DNA from: Rhabdornis inornatus | Lineage: Eukaryota > Chordata > Aves > Passeriformes > Rhabdornithidae | NCBI GenBank assembly: GCA_013397075.1 | Contig: VWZS01006721.1 | Span: 2,272,896 to 2,336,895, forward strand | DNA length: 64,000 bases | Direction of reading: 5' to 3' | Part shown: positions 1 to 11,588 of the stretch, piece by piece | Layout: every line of letters starts with the position of its first letter | Position numbering within the stretch: the stretch's first letter is position 1 | Translations under genes and position numbers: made by a program | Notes under the pieces: model-generated | Databases searched by the model: none | The model's input: only the letters and a program-made list of their open reading frames with translations | Told to the model about the DNA's origin: nothing

Positions 1-112
1 TGCCTGAAGTGAGCTTGCTCATCCTGCTGTGGCCAGAAGATGGCAGAGTTGACCACAAGGGCCAATCTCTAACACTTCACACGCTCCCTGCTCTGCATCC
101 TCTTACCCACAG

Positions 113-154
113 GAGAGCGTGAATTTATTCCATCAGCCTCCTTCTTAGGAACAG
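113..154 (+). CDS. possible penultimate coding exon of the same gene
   Basis: A long pyrimidine tract (84-110) ending in CCCACAG at 106-112, with a branch-point-like CTAAC at about 68-72, makes a strong 3' splice site. Translation in the frame starting at base 115 is open and reads EREFIPSASFLGT. The GT at 155-156 would leave one base that, joined to the two bases at 391-392, makes an Ala codon in phase with the terminal exon. The donor (CAG/GTTCAC) is weak and the exon would be only 42 bases. A later GT at 167 is also phase-compatible. It could equally be an unused splice site; only transcript evidence or homology can decide. Confidence 0.3.
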
Positions 155-390
155 GTTCACCAGGAAGTTCTCTATTCAAATCTGCTTTGGTGCAGGAGTT
201 AGGCTTGTAACAGGCAGCCAAAATAATTGTAGCTTTTGAGTACAGAAGTGATCCTGATGTCACTGCAAGGAAGGCTTCCTCTATGAGTTAGGTGAGGACA
301 GTGGCAAAAGGAAAGGTTGCAGTTGACAAGGCAAGGGAATTGCTAAGACTTACTTTGTTTAGTATGGGTTGTTTTTTCTTTTCTTTCCAG

Positions 391-524
391 CTCGTGAAGC
401 CTTGCCAACTTGGGACAAGCAGATTCAGTCGCTGTGTTTCCAGGTGAACAACTTGCTGGAGAAGATCAGTCAGACAGCCCCGGAGTGGACAGCACAGGCC
501 ATGGAGGCCCAGATGGCTCAGTGA
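391..524 (+). CDS. 3'-terminal coding exon of an unidentified gene
   Basis: A pyrimidine-rich tract ending in TTTCCAG at 381-390 forms a good 3' splice site. The exon opens with two bases that complete a split codon, then 43 codons are open to a TGA at 522-524. The tail is hydrophilic and probably helical or coiled-coil, containing LCFQVNNLLEKISQTAPEW and ending in a Met/Ala/Gln-rich stretch (AMEAQMAQ). There is one Cys and no membrane segment. The codon content looks protein-like, and the exon is followed by a 3' UTR with poly(A) signals at the expected distance, which is why I take it as real despite its length. I do not recognise the family. The rest of the gene lies to the left of the window. 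A protein search with these 43 residues would name it. Confidence 0.75.
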
Positions 525-907
525 CTGTGCCCTGCTGTCTCAGTGGAGGCAGGAGGAGCTGAGCAGGACTAGGAAACTAACAGAAAACCATCTTCACTTC
601 CCCATCTTCTGCTTCCACTATGGCTTAGGACACAATTAGCTGATACCATGTTTGGTGTGACAGGCTTCCAGTTCTCTGAGCTTGGATTGATGCTCTTGCT
701 GCCTCTGCGTTGCACTCTGCTTGTCCTGAAAACTATGTTTTCCATTTAAAATAAGCTGTAATGTCTGCAGCAAGCTTTGAGTTTGGTTTATTTAATTTTA
801 TTTTTTTCCCCACTGTATTGCTATAGCTTTGTAGCCCATTACTTCCTATGACGCACATCCTGCTGTGAAAATAGAAGCACCATGTTTCTTTTAGTTGTAA
901 TTATTCT

Positions 908-913
908 AATAAA
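908..913 (+). promoter_or_regulatory. poly(A) signal AATAAA (proximal)
   Basis: Exact AATAAA hexamer 384 bases past the stop codon, followed within about 40 bases by GT/T-rich sequence. Confidence 0.6.
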
Positions 914-1006
914 GGCTGAGATAAGCCACTTGGTTTAAGTGTTGTAAGAACCTGTGGTTTTGGTTTTTTGGTTTTGTTTTAATTTTTTTCTTAAACAGTG
1001 ACTTGA

Positions 1007-1012
1007 AATAAA
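1007..1012 (+). promoter_or_regulatory. poly(A) signal AATAAA (distal)
   Basis: Exact AATAAA about 100 bases beyond the first, preceded by T-rich sequence. It is likely an alternative 3' end. Confidence 0.4.
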
Positions 1013-1035
1013 TCAGATTTTTGTAAATTGCATTT

Positions 1036-3627
1036 TCAGCCCCTGAAAATGTTGAATGAAAACCATTTTTTTCCTCCTTTGCTTATAAAACACAAGTCAA
1101 GGAATCGTGTGATAAGCAGGACTAACTTGAAATGCTTATGCACTGAAGTGAATGAAGTAAGAAAGTGGCCCTTCTGATGTTTATCAGTCTGGAGTTGGGC
1201 ACTCTTTACCCATCCTTGTGCTTTGCCAGATACACACATTTAAAAAACATGACAAATATTTGGGTCTTCAGAGGCTTCTGTGCTTGGTTATCTCCAGTCT
1301 TGGACATTCCATCCACTCAATTATCCACTTGATTGCGTATCTAGCTGCATACCTTGGATCCATCATATGGTTTGGTTCTTTAATGGCTTAGAGAAACAAA
1401 ACCAAGTTGGCTGATGAGGCAAACATCTCCAAAGAAAGGAATTAATAAGTTTCAGGATGTCAAGCACAGTAGAACTAATTGCTATTAAATCCAAATCTTT
1501 AAACAGGAACGAGCAGCATGCACACTTGCTGTACTTAAACTTGTCATTGTTCGTAAAGAAGTGCCTTGTTTCAAAGTGTGTTGACACTACTACTCAGTAA
1601 TAAACTGTCAGGTGGGTATAGACCCAATTATAATGTTCTTGGCTGTGCAGGTAGTGCACTTCTTCGTACAACAGCATCATAAAAGTAAGCAAAGTGATGA
1701 CAAATGGTGAGAGTAGGCTGAAGGGTATTTTGACCACCTCTTTCCAAGGGAAGTTACTTGTAACTTGTTTGAAGTGGTACTGGCAGAGAATTTTCTCTCC
1801 CTTCAAAAGAAATGCTGACATAGTCACTATTCATTTGGAGCCTGTTGTTTTTCTTTTTGTTTGTGCTCTGACTTCTGCACAGACCTCTTCTGGAGCATGC
1901 CGTTTGCAGATGGAGGTGTGCCATTCATATACATTCCCATTTAGATTATTTGCTGCTTCAGTCTGGTCCTTAAAGGACAATCCTGTCCTAAAAGGCCATA
2001 CCACTGTGTGTTCACAGCTGTTTTGAGGACCTTTTCTCCCTGTGGGCCAGGACTGACTTCTGGAAAGCACTAAACAGTTCTACTGAACCATTTCTGAAAG
2101 GACAGACCTGAAGTGGCCAACTCAAGCCTCAAAACCAAGATGACCCTTAGTGAAGCATATTTCAAGCCACAGACTGATTGATCTGATGGCCCCTGACATA
2201 ACCCAGATCTAGCCTGGGAATACTGTGGTGAGCCAGGGATAGATGAGGGAAGCAGAGCCACTTCCAGCAAGGATGAACACACAAGGGACAGAACTTGTAG
2301 CCTTGACACATGCAGTATTTGGGGTATGTCATGCAACAGGAATGCTATGGAAAGAGAGTGTAATTTTCACATTAGCAGGGATTATCTAATTTATTAGAGT
2401 AAGTACAGTTACCTGCAGAAATTGCTGTAATCCATTGCCCAGCCCACGCAAGAGGCACTACAGAAACTGGTGAAGGGAATGGCTCGGAACAGCTTCTCCA
2501 ATGTGTTATATATATGCAAAGAGTTTGAAGAGTGGAGAAAGTGTGCTCAGTGGAATCAGCCCAGCCCACTGGAGATACAGGTACATGATATACAACCTGG
2601 ACATGGAAGCATTAATGAACATTTTCTCACAAAAATCCAAATAAGAACATAAATGGAAGGGCTGTACGCTGTCTTACTTTGTTCTTATTCTGCAGTTAAC
2701 AGTTTTAGGTAAGGAAAACTGGATCCATCATTCTCACATTTGATGTGTAGTTAAATGACCTACCAGTTGATCAACAAGTGACTTTAGAGAATCCTTCATG
2801 ATTTTATATTGATAATCATGGATGGAAGCTCCCCACTAGATGGAGAGCTAAGCACACATATCCTGCATGGAGACCTCAGTGCCTGTAGGCGAGCAGCGCA
2901 TTCCCACTTCTATCCTGTGATTCAGCTCTGAGCACAGAGGGACAAATTAATCAGTCTCTGGGCTCTGTAGATTCGTGAGCCTTTAGCTGCACTCAGAGCA
3001 GGTTACAAAGCTTGTTTCCAACATGCAGGGCTTAGGTTGTGCTTCTCGACTTCAAATCACAGTCCCCTGGTAGCAGGAAGTTTTCCCTTTACCCAAGGTA
3101 AAAATGACAAAAAGAGAACTTTGCTCAGAGTAAGGGAGTAAAAATTACCACAGGGCCTCACACGATTGTTCAAAACAATATATAATATGTTTTTAAGTAT
3201 GATGTGGGACTGAACTTGGGATTAATGAGGTCTTGGTAGTTTAACAATGTTTTTTAAAAAATAAAATTTTAGTACAATGAGTACACTTGTCTAGAAAAAA
3301 GGATTTCTATGAAGAAACCTGAAAACAATGTAAATAATCTGTTAGGGGGACAACACCCATGCAAATCCATTTCCTTTTTTCTTGTTTAGGGCTTAGGGAC
3401 TTTGCTTTACACATGATAAATGAGTTCTCTATAAATGATGGTTTTATTCTTTGTGATAGTCACTATTCTAACTTTGTTATTTATTGCAAAAAATAATCCA
3501 AAAGCTAAGTTAAAAAGTTTACCAGACTAATAATATTAGACTGAAAAGTAGGGGGTCAGCCTAGGTTCATAGTGAGTGCACAGCATTCATTTTGTTGTGT
3601 AAACTTGAAATTATGACTTTTGTGGGA
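1036..3627. other. intergenic, no gene seen
   Basis: AT-rich sequence with only short chance reading frames on both strands, no splice-flanked open exon and no repeat I recognise. I see nothing specific here. Confidence 0.6.
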
Positions 3628-3820
3628 AGGGATGTCACCCAGAGGACACCTTGACAGGCTTCAGAGGTGGGGCTGTGTGAACCACCAACCTCAAGTTCAA
3701 CAAGACACAGTGTGAGATCCTGCATGGGGATGAGGCAATCCTGAGCACAAATACAGGCTGGGCAGAGAATGCTCTGAGAGCAGCCCTGAGGAGAAGGACT
3801 TGGGGGTGTCCATGGGTAAG
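3628..3820 (+). mobile_element. CR1 LINE fragment, 5' piece of an element split by an LTR
   Basis: The stretch matches, by eye, the well-known avian CR1 ORF2 end: phrases such as ATACAGGCTGGGCAGAGAAT and GAGGAGAAGGACTTGGGGGT are diagnostic. Plus orientation. Homology stops abruptly near 3820 and resumes at 4401 with the next part of the CR1 consensus, so an insertion separates the two pieces. The fragment is 5'-truncated, as usual for CR1, and its frame is broken. Confidence 0.85.
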
Positions 3821-4400
3821 TGCTGGAACCCCGGAAACTGGGAGTTTTGAACTTTCTGTGCTGTCAGGCGCTGACCCCCAAAAGAACACTGCTTTTGACC
3901 TGAGGCCCTGGAGAAGGCTTCCAAAATTGAATGATAGGACTAGAATCACTGGTGTGTAGTTTGAATAGAAGTGTGTAATGTCACATGGTGAAGGATGTGG
4001 GGTTTTAGAATATAGTAATAGGTATGAGACAAGATGGAAGTTTTAGGACAGAGGTTTCTCTTCTTCTTCACCTTCCTCTTCATGGGTTTAGGTGGTACTT
4101 TTTTAGTTGGATAGAAAATGCTGCACTGTGGGTCACAGGTGTTTGGTCATTGGGTCAAAAGTAAAAATAATTTAGGTGTTAGTTTTTGATCGGACAATTA
4201 GGCCTTAAAAGACTTTGCAACAACAAAGATACACCACCATTTCTTCATTTTTAGCTTGTTAGCTAGAAGTGCTGTAGCACTCACTGTACTAAAGATAAGA
4301 ATTAAGAAACATCTGAGTCTGAACATGAAATTCCATCTCTCATGATTTCAATCCTGACTCTGACTGAAGAGACAAAGGAAGATAGAAAGCAATAGATAAG
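3821..4400. mobile_element. solo LTR-like element inserted into CR1
   Basis: A block of about 580 bases interrupts the CR1 copy. It begins TGCTGG, a common avian LTR start, and lacks CR1 similarity. The bases just before it (GTAAG, 3816-3820) nearly match those at its right end (ATAAG, 4396-4400), which may be a decayed 5-base target duplication. The far end is not a clean CA, so the boundary is approximate. No gag, pol or env remnant is present, consistent with a solo LTR. The assignment to an ERV family rests on my recollection of passerine repeats and needs a RepeatMasker check. Confidence 0.55.
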
Positions 4401-4782
4401 CAGCTCAATATGACCTGTCAACATGTGCCCACAGCCCAGAAAGCCAAGTGTGTCCTGCATCCAAAGCAGAGTGGCCAGCAGGGAGAGGGAGGGGATTCTG
4501 CCCCTCTGCTCTGCTCTGGTGAGACCCCACTCTGAATACTGTGTCCAGTCCTGGGGTACCCCAGGGGTAATGGCTTTAAATTGAAAGAGAGCAGGCTTAG
4601 ATTAGATATAAGGAAGAAATTCCTTACTGTGAGGGTGGTGAGACACTGGCACAGGTTTCCCAGGGAGGCTGTGGATGTTCCATCCCTAGAAGTGTTCAAG
4701 GCCAGCTTAGATGGGCTTTGAGCAACCTGGTCTGGGGGCAGGTGTTCCTGACCATTGCAGGGGGCTTGGAACTAGATCAGTT
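4401..4782 (+). mobile_element. CR1 LINE fragment, 3' piece of the split element
   Basis: Resumes CR1 with the CAGCCCAGAAAGCCAA and GGCCAGCAGGGAGAGG motifs and runs through the CR1 3' region (TTTCCCAGGGAGGCTGTGGA and GGGGCTTGGAACTAGAT). It stops just short of the usual terminal octamer repeats. With 3628-3820 it is one old CR1 insertion. Confidence 0.85.
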
Positions 4783-7700
4783 ACCATGCTGTAAATCAAG
4801 AAATTGGTACATTTTCACAGTATAGCCTGTGTGGATTGTTTGGGGCAAGGACTGAGAAAAACGTGTGTTATCAGTTACCTCACAGCTTTGGGTGAGTCTC
4901 AGCGCGATTAATTTTTGTTGGCTTTCAAATGCTGCAATCATCATTGTAACTTCTATATTTAAGGGTATATAATGCTTCCATTATTGCCTGTATGATGCTT
5001 TCTTTCTGGGTACAAAACACTTCTCAGCTGCTGAGACTTTGCTTTCCAAACATGCACTTTTGTTGCACACCTGATTACCATTAAAGCCTCATGTAACAAT
5101 TGGTGCTGATTGTTTTGAAGGGTTTTTAAGAAGCAGGGAGGGTAGAAACTGCTTTTTCCAGCATGGTCTGTCTAGCTGGTCTCTACTAGGTATGAAGAGT
5201 CGCAAGGTACTGCACTGACTATAAAGTTAGAGGAAAAGGGTAAGGTATGTGTAGTGTTTTGTCACTATTTCACATGGTTAAAGTCTGTGACCAGCTATAA
5301 TATTCTGCCCTGATGAATAGGGAATAGCCACTTTCTATAATTTCTATTGCCTTACCTTGTACATTTGTGTTGGATATGGCATTTTGTTGTGACTCTGCAT
5401 AGCTTGTGGTGTTATAGGCAGCAATATGACCAGGTTTTTGTCCTTTGAATTAGCACGTTTATTATCTGAAGATGGATAATTGTTATGATGTATTTCTACT
5501 TTTCAGTACTGGATGAAACCAGAGAGGGATAGTCAGAGATTCTTTTAAATTCTCACAGTCTTTGTAAGATGTCTTGTTATTTGAATGTGCTCCCAGCCTG
5601 TGATATTTCCATTGTTGTCATCTTTTTGAAGGACTGGGAATCCAGATCTGCCGTTGTAAGCCTCCTTTATCAGCAGCTTGTCAATAGCTTTGATCTGTGG
5701 GGTTTTGTTAATGGAGCTCAATACCGGTTCCCCTAACCTGAGGGCATCTTCTCTGATCAGATGCTTTTCCCTTCCATGCGGAATAAAGATTAGCAGAGAG
5801 GGTGAGATTATGAATTCCCTGGAGGCTGTTGGGGAATTCAGGATGCACACTCAGCCAGAGGGGCTAATAGAGTATGCATGACCTAAGAAGGTGTATTTTT
5901 ATTGTAGGGGTAGCTGAAGACCCAAGACAGGATCAGAAGGATTTTTTGTTGTTGTTGCGACTTTCACGTTGAAAAAAAAACGTAACCCTTAATATCTACT
6001 CCAGATTTACACTGATTTTTTTTTTATATGTGTTTTTTAGCTGGAATTTGCCTTTGAATTTTAAGCACTGTTTTTCCTCTTTATGGCAGATGTGAAGAGA
6101 TAAACAGATGGGAGTTGATCACTGGACTAGGAGCTCACATTAGTTTAGGGCTCATCCAGTAGTCCCAGGGAAAATGTGTCAAAACTGAATGAGTTTCACT
6201 CAATAAAGAATTACAGGATGGGAATGTATTAGTGCAAGTCAATATGGCTTAAAGGGAAACAGGTGCTGGCAAACAAGATAAGTAGGGTTATGAAAAAGGT
6301 AATTGTGCAGCGGACAAGAGGTACCCAACTTCACAGATGCTTGTAAGAATTAACCATTCAGAGCTGATAGGATGAGAGTTAACCAACTGATGTCATTCTA
6401 GCTGTTCATTTAGGAATCTTTATCAGCTGGGGGGTTTTGTTAGAGACAGCCTCAACTCGACGTTTCTTTGTGGTCTGCAAGTAAATAGCTAATAGAATAA
6501 TATTTGTGGGTGCTGTGTTACAGTGAAGACAGACTGGTAAGGCAAGACAGTCTGGGTGGACGGGAGTCATTAAGGCAAAATAGAGCTTGAAATGACTGCA
6601 TGCAAATGAGACACAGGTATGTCAGTATTTTATTGCTTTTTGTGTTGCATGTTGGTACTGGATTAAGCCATTAAGAGAAGAAATAAGCCTGAAATATTCA
6701 TACATATTTTTAAAGCTGTGTTAAAACATATGGACAACACACTACACCGTGGTCAGGCTGATTTTAAAAAGATAAATACTTTTTAGGGAGGACCTGAAGA
6801 ATTTAGGCTGTTCTCTCAGAAGTCCCTGGAATGGCTAACTATCCATTTTCTTCCATGTGAGGCATATTTACTGAACTAGGGTGAGAGATGCAGTAACAAA
6901 TTGGTAAAAATTGAAAATATGCAACTGTAATGAAAAAACAAAGTAGCAATTCCTCAGAGCCAAAATTAAGCTCTGGAACTAACTATCAAATGGTAGGTTT
7001 CCAATGTGTTGCTGTCTTGAAATGCAGAATAGCTGCCTTGCTGGAAAGTGGCTTAGTTCATAGTGGCTGAGTTTAGTCCAATGGCAGCAGTGCAATTTAA
7101 GGGTCTGACCTACAGGAGGTCACCATGAACTAATGGTCTGTTCAAGACTTAAGCTTTTTCAATCTGTGAAGTGATTTGAAGGTGAAAAGACTTGTACCTT
7201 ACCCAGTTCTGCACAGCTGCTATGCTGTAGCCTGTAATTGTTTGTATTCCGTGATGCTTGTATTTGAAGCAGACCTGCATCAGAAATTTATGGCCAGACA
7301 ACAAAGCAATCAAATGCATCTAATAATAATTACACCAACTTCTGGGTCCAAGTGGAAGGTTACATTCTATTTTCCAGTAAGGTAATCACATTTCATCTGG
7401 CAGTTACAGCTTTAACTAATGAAATACATATTTAAATTCCTTGATCAGAAAGTGTGCTGCTAGAGGATGTATTGCTACATGTGAGGCACACTGTTTTGCT
7501 TGCCTTAGTCAAGTTAGGAGAACATTTTCCAGGGAGTTATCAAACATTGGTGAAAAGCTAATGACAGTTGTGCCTTGCCTTCTAGTGAGAGACATTGGCA
7601 TTAGTGCTGCTGAGCAGCCAGGTGGATACTTGGGGAGAATCAAAGGATAGGTGGGTGACTTTGGAATCAGTCTGCCCTACCTTGCAGGAGTGTAGGCTGT

Positions 7701-9986
7701 TGTTAGCAGGGTGGTGGGGTTGTTCCCATGCCTTCTGCTGTCATCTAGAGCCTGTGGCATTTGGCTCGTTCTGAACGTGATTTACAGACTGCTGGTCATG
7801 AAATCCCATCAGTACACTGCCTCCTGGCATGAATGTGGACAGCCTTTGGGAGACAGATGGGTAAGAGACCTCTAAAGGACACAGATTGGATTATCAGTTG
7901 TAATACTTCATCACACACTGGACTCTTGCATAATTTTTAATTGAAAAAAGATAACTGACAATTCAATTACATGTCCTGTTGTGCAGCCATTCAATTTCAT
8001 AGGCAGTTGTTCCTCTCCTCTCTGCCCATCTGGTTTTACCCTGATCTCAGTTTTGTGGCCTTGTGACCATTAATCTCATTGCCAAGCTGTTGCAAGCACC
8101 AGCCTGTGCAGAGGAATCCTACTGGAAGCTGCAGCTGTAGGAAGACAAGCTATGGCAGAAAACTCTCTTGTGTCAAAGTATTTCTCACAAACCCACCTGT
8201 GCTGACAGCAGGCATTGGGGATGTTTAGGTGTGTGTATGCATGTTGTGGGAGCTGGGAGCAAAGCAATGTGCTCATTACTGATGACTTATTTTTGCTCAA
8301 GTGTCTGACTAGGAGACAGATACCAGCCAGCTGCTACCTACTCCTGAGGGTCTAAAACAATTCTGGTAGTTAAGAGAGAAAATGGTTAAAGATGTTCCAT
8401 GTGCTTCTCCAAGCCTGTTGTTTCCCACATCTGTAGAGCTGTCAGGCATTTTCTTCCATTGTTGACATTGTGAAATTGCTTCTGGCTGCTATCAGCATTG
8501 ATTGTGGTATTAGCTTGTACTAAAACAGGAGAGAATCCATGCAAATGGTTGGCTTTTCTTTCTCACCAGTACCTGGCAATCAATTCTTAAGCTGCTGGGC
8601 CTAGAACAAATCATTGCATTCTCACAAAATGAAATATATTCTGCCTTGGTAGGAAACCCTTTGTACTTAGCTGGATTGATTTTTCCCAAGAGCACCATGG
8701 AGCCAGCTTAGGATTTCTGCAAGTTAGATGCAGTACATGGGAAAGGAATCTGTTGCCCCACATTTTAAGAGCTTCAGAAGTGAAACACTGATTCTGTCTC
8801 ACAGCAAAGGTAACTAGGGTGTTCACCAGATGTCCTGCGTGTTAGGGATGCTGTTATAAATCTGTCCTGTGTCTTTCATGTGGCTGGGATATGGCCCTGC
8901 ATGGGTTAGAGCTGCAGTCCAGTGTACCCCATTTTCCTGTGTAACAGCTGTAAGGATGTCCCAAAGTTCTACAGATGTGCAAGATTAACAATGGTTGTTT
9001 CTAGTGGGGAGTCCCTGAGCGGGAGACCCCAGCTTGAGTTAGCAGAACTGTACTTCTGAAAGCTGGTGTTGCATGAAAAGGGGGCACATTTTGACAAGAC
9101 TTCCACAGCAATATGCTGACATGGGCCTGATTCTGAGCAAGTGAGAAATCTTTGAATGAGATTGGATCACAAGGCTAAAGCATGTGCAGCAGTAGTGAGT
9201 TAGGAAACCCAAGTGAAAATATCCTGTCAGGATACTTGATAGTAGAAATGGTCGCTGTAAAATGGCACCAGTTTTAGTACCTAAAATATTCTGAGCTATA
9301 CCCCATTAAAAAGTTACCCTTTAAACTGTGTAATTGTTTCTGGGGCACGTCTTGAAGAATCAATTGTGTGGTATTGTTTCAGCTCGTGATAAGGGCTTTT
9401 CTTTATTGCCTTGCACAGGGTATGTTTTATTCATGTTTTCCACACAGTTGGTTTTTCATTTCCTGGAAATGGCTGCTGTGCATGGTGACCTGGAGAGCCA
9501 CTGCATCCCCACACCTGTGAGGCTGAAATGGCTGGGTAGTTTCCCTGAATGAGCAGCTGAGTCCCACAGTGGAAGTTTCCACTGCAAGGACCCAGCAAGA
9601 TGCTCGGGCACGTTGCTCAGTCCATCAGGCAGTGGGTCCCGTGGGACCTGGGAATGGAAGACAAGCGAGGAAGCTGTGCCAATCCTCACTGCAGGGCAAG
9701 CACTCTGGGTTTTGCCTTGTGACAGCCAGGTGGCAAAATGCAGATTTGTTTCAGACTCGTTCTGTGCTGCAAAGATTTTTGTTGTGCTACAGGCAAATCC
9801 AAGCCATGTAAAACAGGCTGTGCTGAATTCTGGTATTTTGTACCTAACCTTTTATAGGCTTTTGGCTCACCTCAATTAAGCTTTGCTTCCATATGTCTTA
9901 ACTGTCCTATGTAGTAATTAGTTTTTGTGCATGGCTAATTAGGGGCTTTAGTTTCTTTGAAATGTACAAGCTGCTTTCTCCATGCG
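4783..9986. other. intergenic, no gene seen
   Basis: AT-rich, largely single-copy-looking DNA. Small reading frames occur on both strands (the longest is 101 codons on the minus strand at 5545-5850), but none has splice signals or recognisable domains. Nothing else is supported. Confidence 0.55.
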
Positions 9987-10260
9987 TGCTGGTTTTGGCT
10001 GGGGTAGAGTTAATTTTCTCCACAGTAGCAGGTATGGGGCAGTGTTTTGGGTTTGTGCTGAACACATTGTTGATAACACAGGGATGTTTTAGATACTGCT
10101 AAGCAGGGCTTGTACAGCATCAAGGCCTTTTCTGCCAGCAAGGATGCTGGGGGTGCAACAAGGATTTGGGAGGGAACACAGACAGGACAACTGACCCAAG
10201 GGATATTCCAGACCATATGGCATCATGCTTAGCACATAAATCTGGGGGATGACAAAGGAA
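9987..10260 (+). mobile_element. truncated avian LTR (ERV-type)
   Basis: Begins TGCTGGTTTTGGCTGGGGTA, which I recognise as the start of an abundant avian ERV LTR. It keeps internal landmarks of that LTR (GTTAATTTTCTCCACAGTAG, GGGATATTCCA and CCATATGG). Similarity fades after the AAATCTGGGGGATGACAAAGG stretch at about 10240-10260, so the 3' half with its usual poly(A) signal and CA end appears missing or too diverged to see. No internal retroviral sequence follows. Confidence 0.7.
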
Positions 10261-10705
10261 TATATTCTCCTGGACATTCTTTCCCTTGAACTGTCTTGTG
10301 TTCTACAATACTGAACAACCAGCTTGCTGCCTTGAAACCTGAGTACTAGCCACAGAACATTTCATAGGACATTCTCAGACACTTGCTGCTTTGTCACATG
10401 GTTCATTCTTGATGTGCTCTGCAACTGGTCTTTGCTGCTCCTAATCTGTGCTGAACCATTTTAAGCTCCTAAGGACACTCAGTGGTTCAAAGTGGTGTCA
10501 TAGTTTATTTCCAGTATTAACACAGAGAAAGCATCATTTCACTGAACACAAGAGCCTCCTGTCTAGTGCATTAGGGACTGTCAGTAAAAGCCTAGGGGCT
10601 GTTGAGCTGAGACTACAAGATCCTTTCTTAAATACAGTAATGAAGAATTTTTCTTGAAAAACTGATTTCTCCTCTATCAGGGGTCTCTTGGTAGTGGTTT
10701 GTGTC

Positions 10706-10721
10706 AAAAAAAAAAAAAAAA
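10706..10721. repeat. A16 homopolymer
   Basis: Sixteen consecutive A residues. They are not attached to a recognisable retrocopy. Confidence 0.95.
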
Positions 10722-10772
10722 GCTAATTTACCTGAATTAGGCTTCCCAAGTACCAGAAAGGAAAGCCAGACA

Positions 10773-10897
10773 TGAGGTGTCCCAAAGGAGCTTTGTGTGG
10801 CCTGCAATGTGGTTAGGGAGCAAGGATGCTTCTCACAGAGCATTGTCTGTTGCTCTGTGTGCATAACTAATCATCTGGTCTCCTGAAGCTGAGAAAC
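10773..10897 (+). repeat. diverged direct repeat, copy 1
   Basis: About 125 bases that align by eye to 11462-11588 in the same orientation. The best-kept core is TTAGGGAGCAAGGATGCTTC here against TCAGGGAGCAAGGATGCTTC there, followed by matching blocks ending in TCTCCTGAAG. I do not recognise it as CR1 or as an LTR I know. Confidence 0.7.
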
Positions 10898-11281
10898 ACA
10901 TAACAGCTTAGCCAGGGGTTATTTTTGTTAGATCAAAAATGCCGTGCAGGGATTTCTCCACCATTGGAGGGCAAACTGTTGGATTATGTCCAGGGTGGTA
11001 CCTTCTGGGTTTAAAATGCCTTAGAGGAAGGTTTGAGAGAAGGCTCAACCTGAGTGGTTTTGTTCCAATACCTGGAGGTGGAAATTAGTCTTTGCTCTTC
11101 CACTGACTTCCCTTTAGGAAAGAATAAGTAACAGTATGTTTAAGATCTGCTTAGACAAGAGGAATTACAAAATGCAGCCAAGATTATGTAAAAGTTAAGG
11201 TTCCCTTGGGGGGGTTGAATTTTTCAGGCTCACAATGCTTGGGAGAAGTAGCCTGAAGCTGTGATGGGAGCCCACACAAAG

Positions 11282-11303
11282 CCTTTGCCTGTCCAGGCAA
11301 AGG
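11282..11303. repeat. perfect inverted repeat, 10-bp arms
   Basis: Arms CCTTTGCCTG (11282-11291) and CAGGCAAAGG (11294-11303) are exact reverse complements separated by TC. Confidence 0.95.
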
Positions 11304-11461
11304 AGCCCAGGAGTATTTCTCAAGGGGAAAATGCAACCTGATCCAACAGTCCCTTAATGCCAGTGGCTCAGATAAGGGAGGCCATGGACCATTGCCCTGT
11401 GCCTTTAATTTACAAATGTGCTAATAGGAAATCAGGGTTTCTGAGAGAGGACACCCAAATG

Positions 11462-11588
11462 TGAGTTGTCCCGAACCTCCTTAGCATGGCCTGCAGGGCA
11501 GTCAGGGAGCAAGGATGCTTCTCATACAGCATCACCCATTGCACTGCATGGATAATTAATCATCCACTCTCCTGAAGTTGAACCACAG
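11462..11588 (+). repeat. diverged direct repeat, copy 2
   Basis: Partner of 10773-10897, offset by about 690 bases. Shared blocks are in the same order with small indels, so this is either an old local duplication or two copies of one dispersed repeat family. Confidence 0.7.

Larger units (their letters stand above)
525..1035 (+). other. 3' UTR with two poly(A) signals
   Basis: Non-coding sequence follows the TGA at 522-524. A canonical AATAAA lies at 908-913 and a second at 1007-1012, both followed by T- and GT-rich DNA typical of a downstream cleavage element (TGTGGTTTTGG after the first). Cleavage near 930 would give a 3' UTR of about 400 bases, and use of the second signal about 510. 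The exact end is inferred. Confidence 0.6.

Noticed and set aside
5545..5850. 101-codon minus-strand frame
   Set aside because: No splice context, homologous domain or start context. Length is within chance for 64 kb in six frames.
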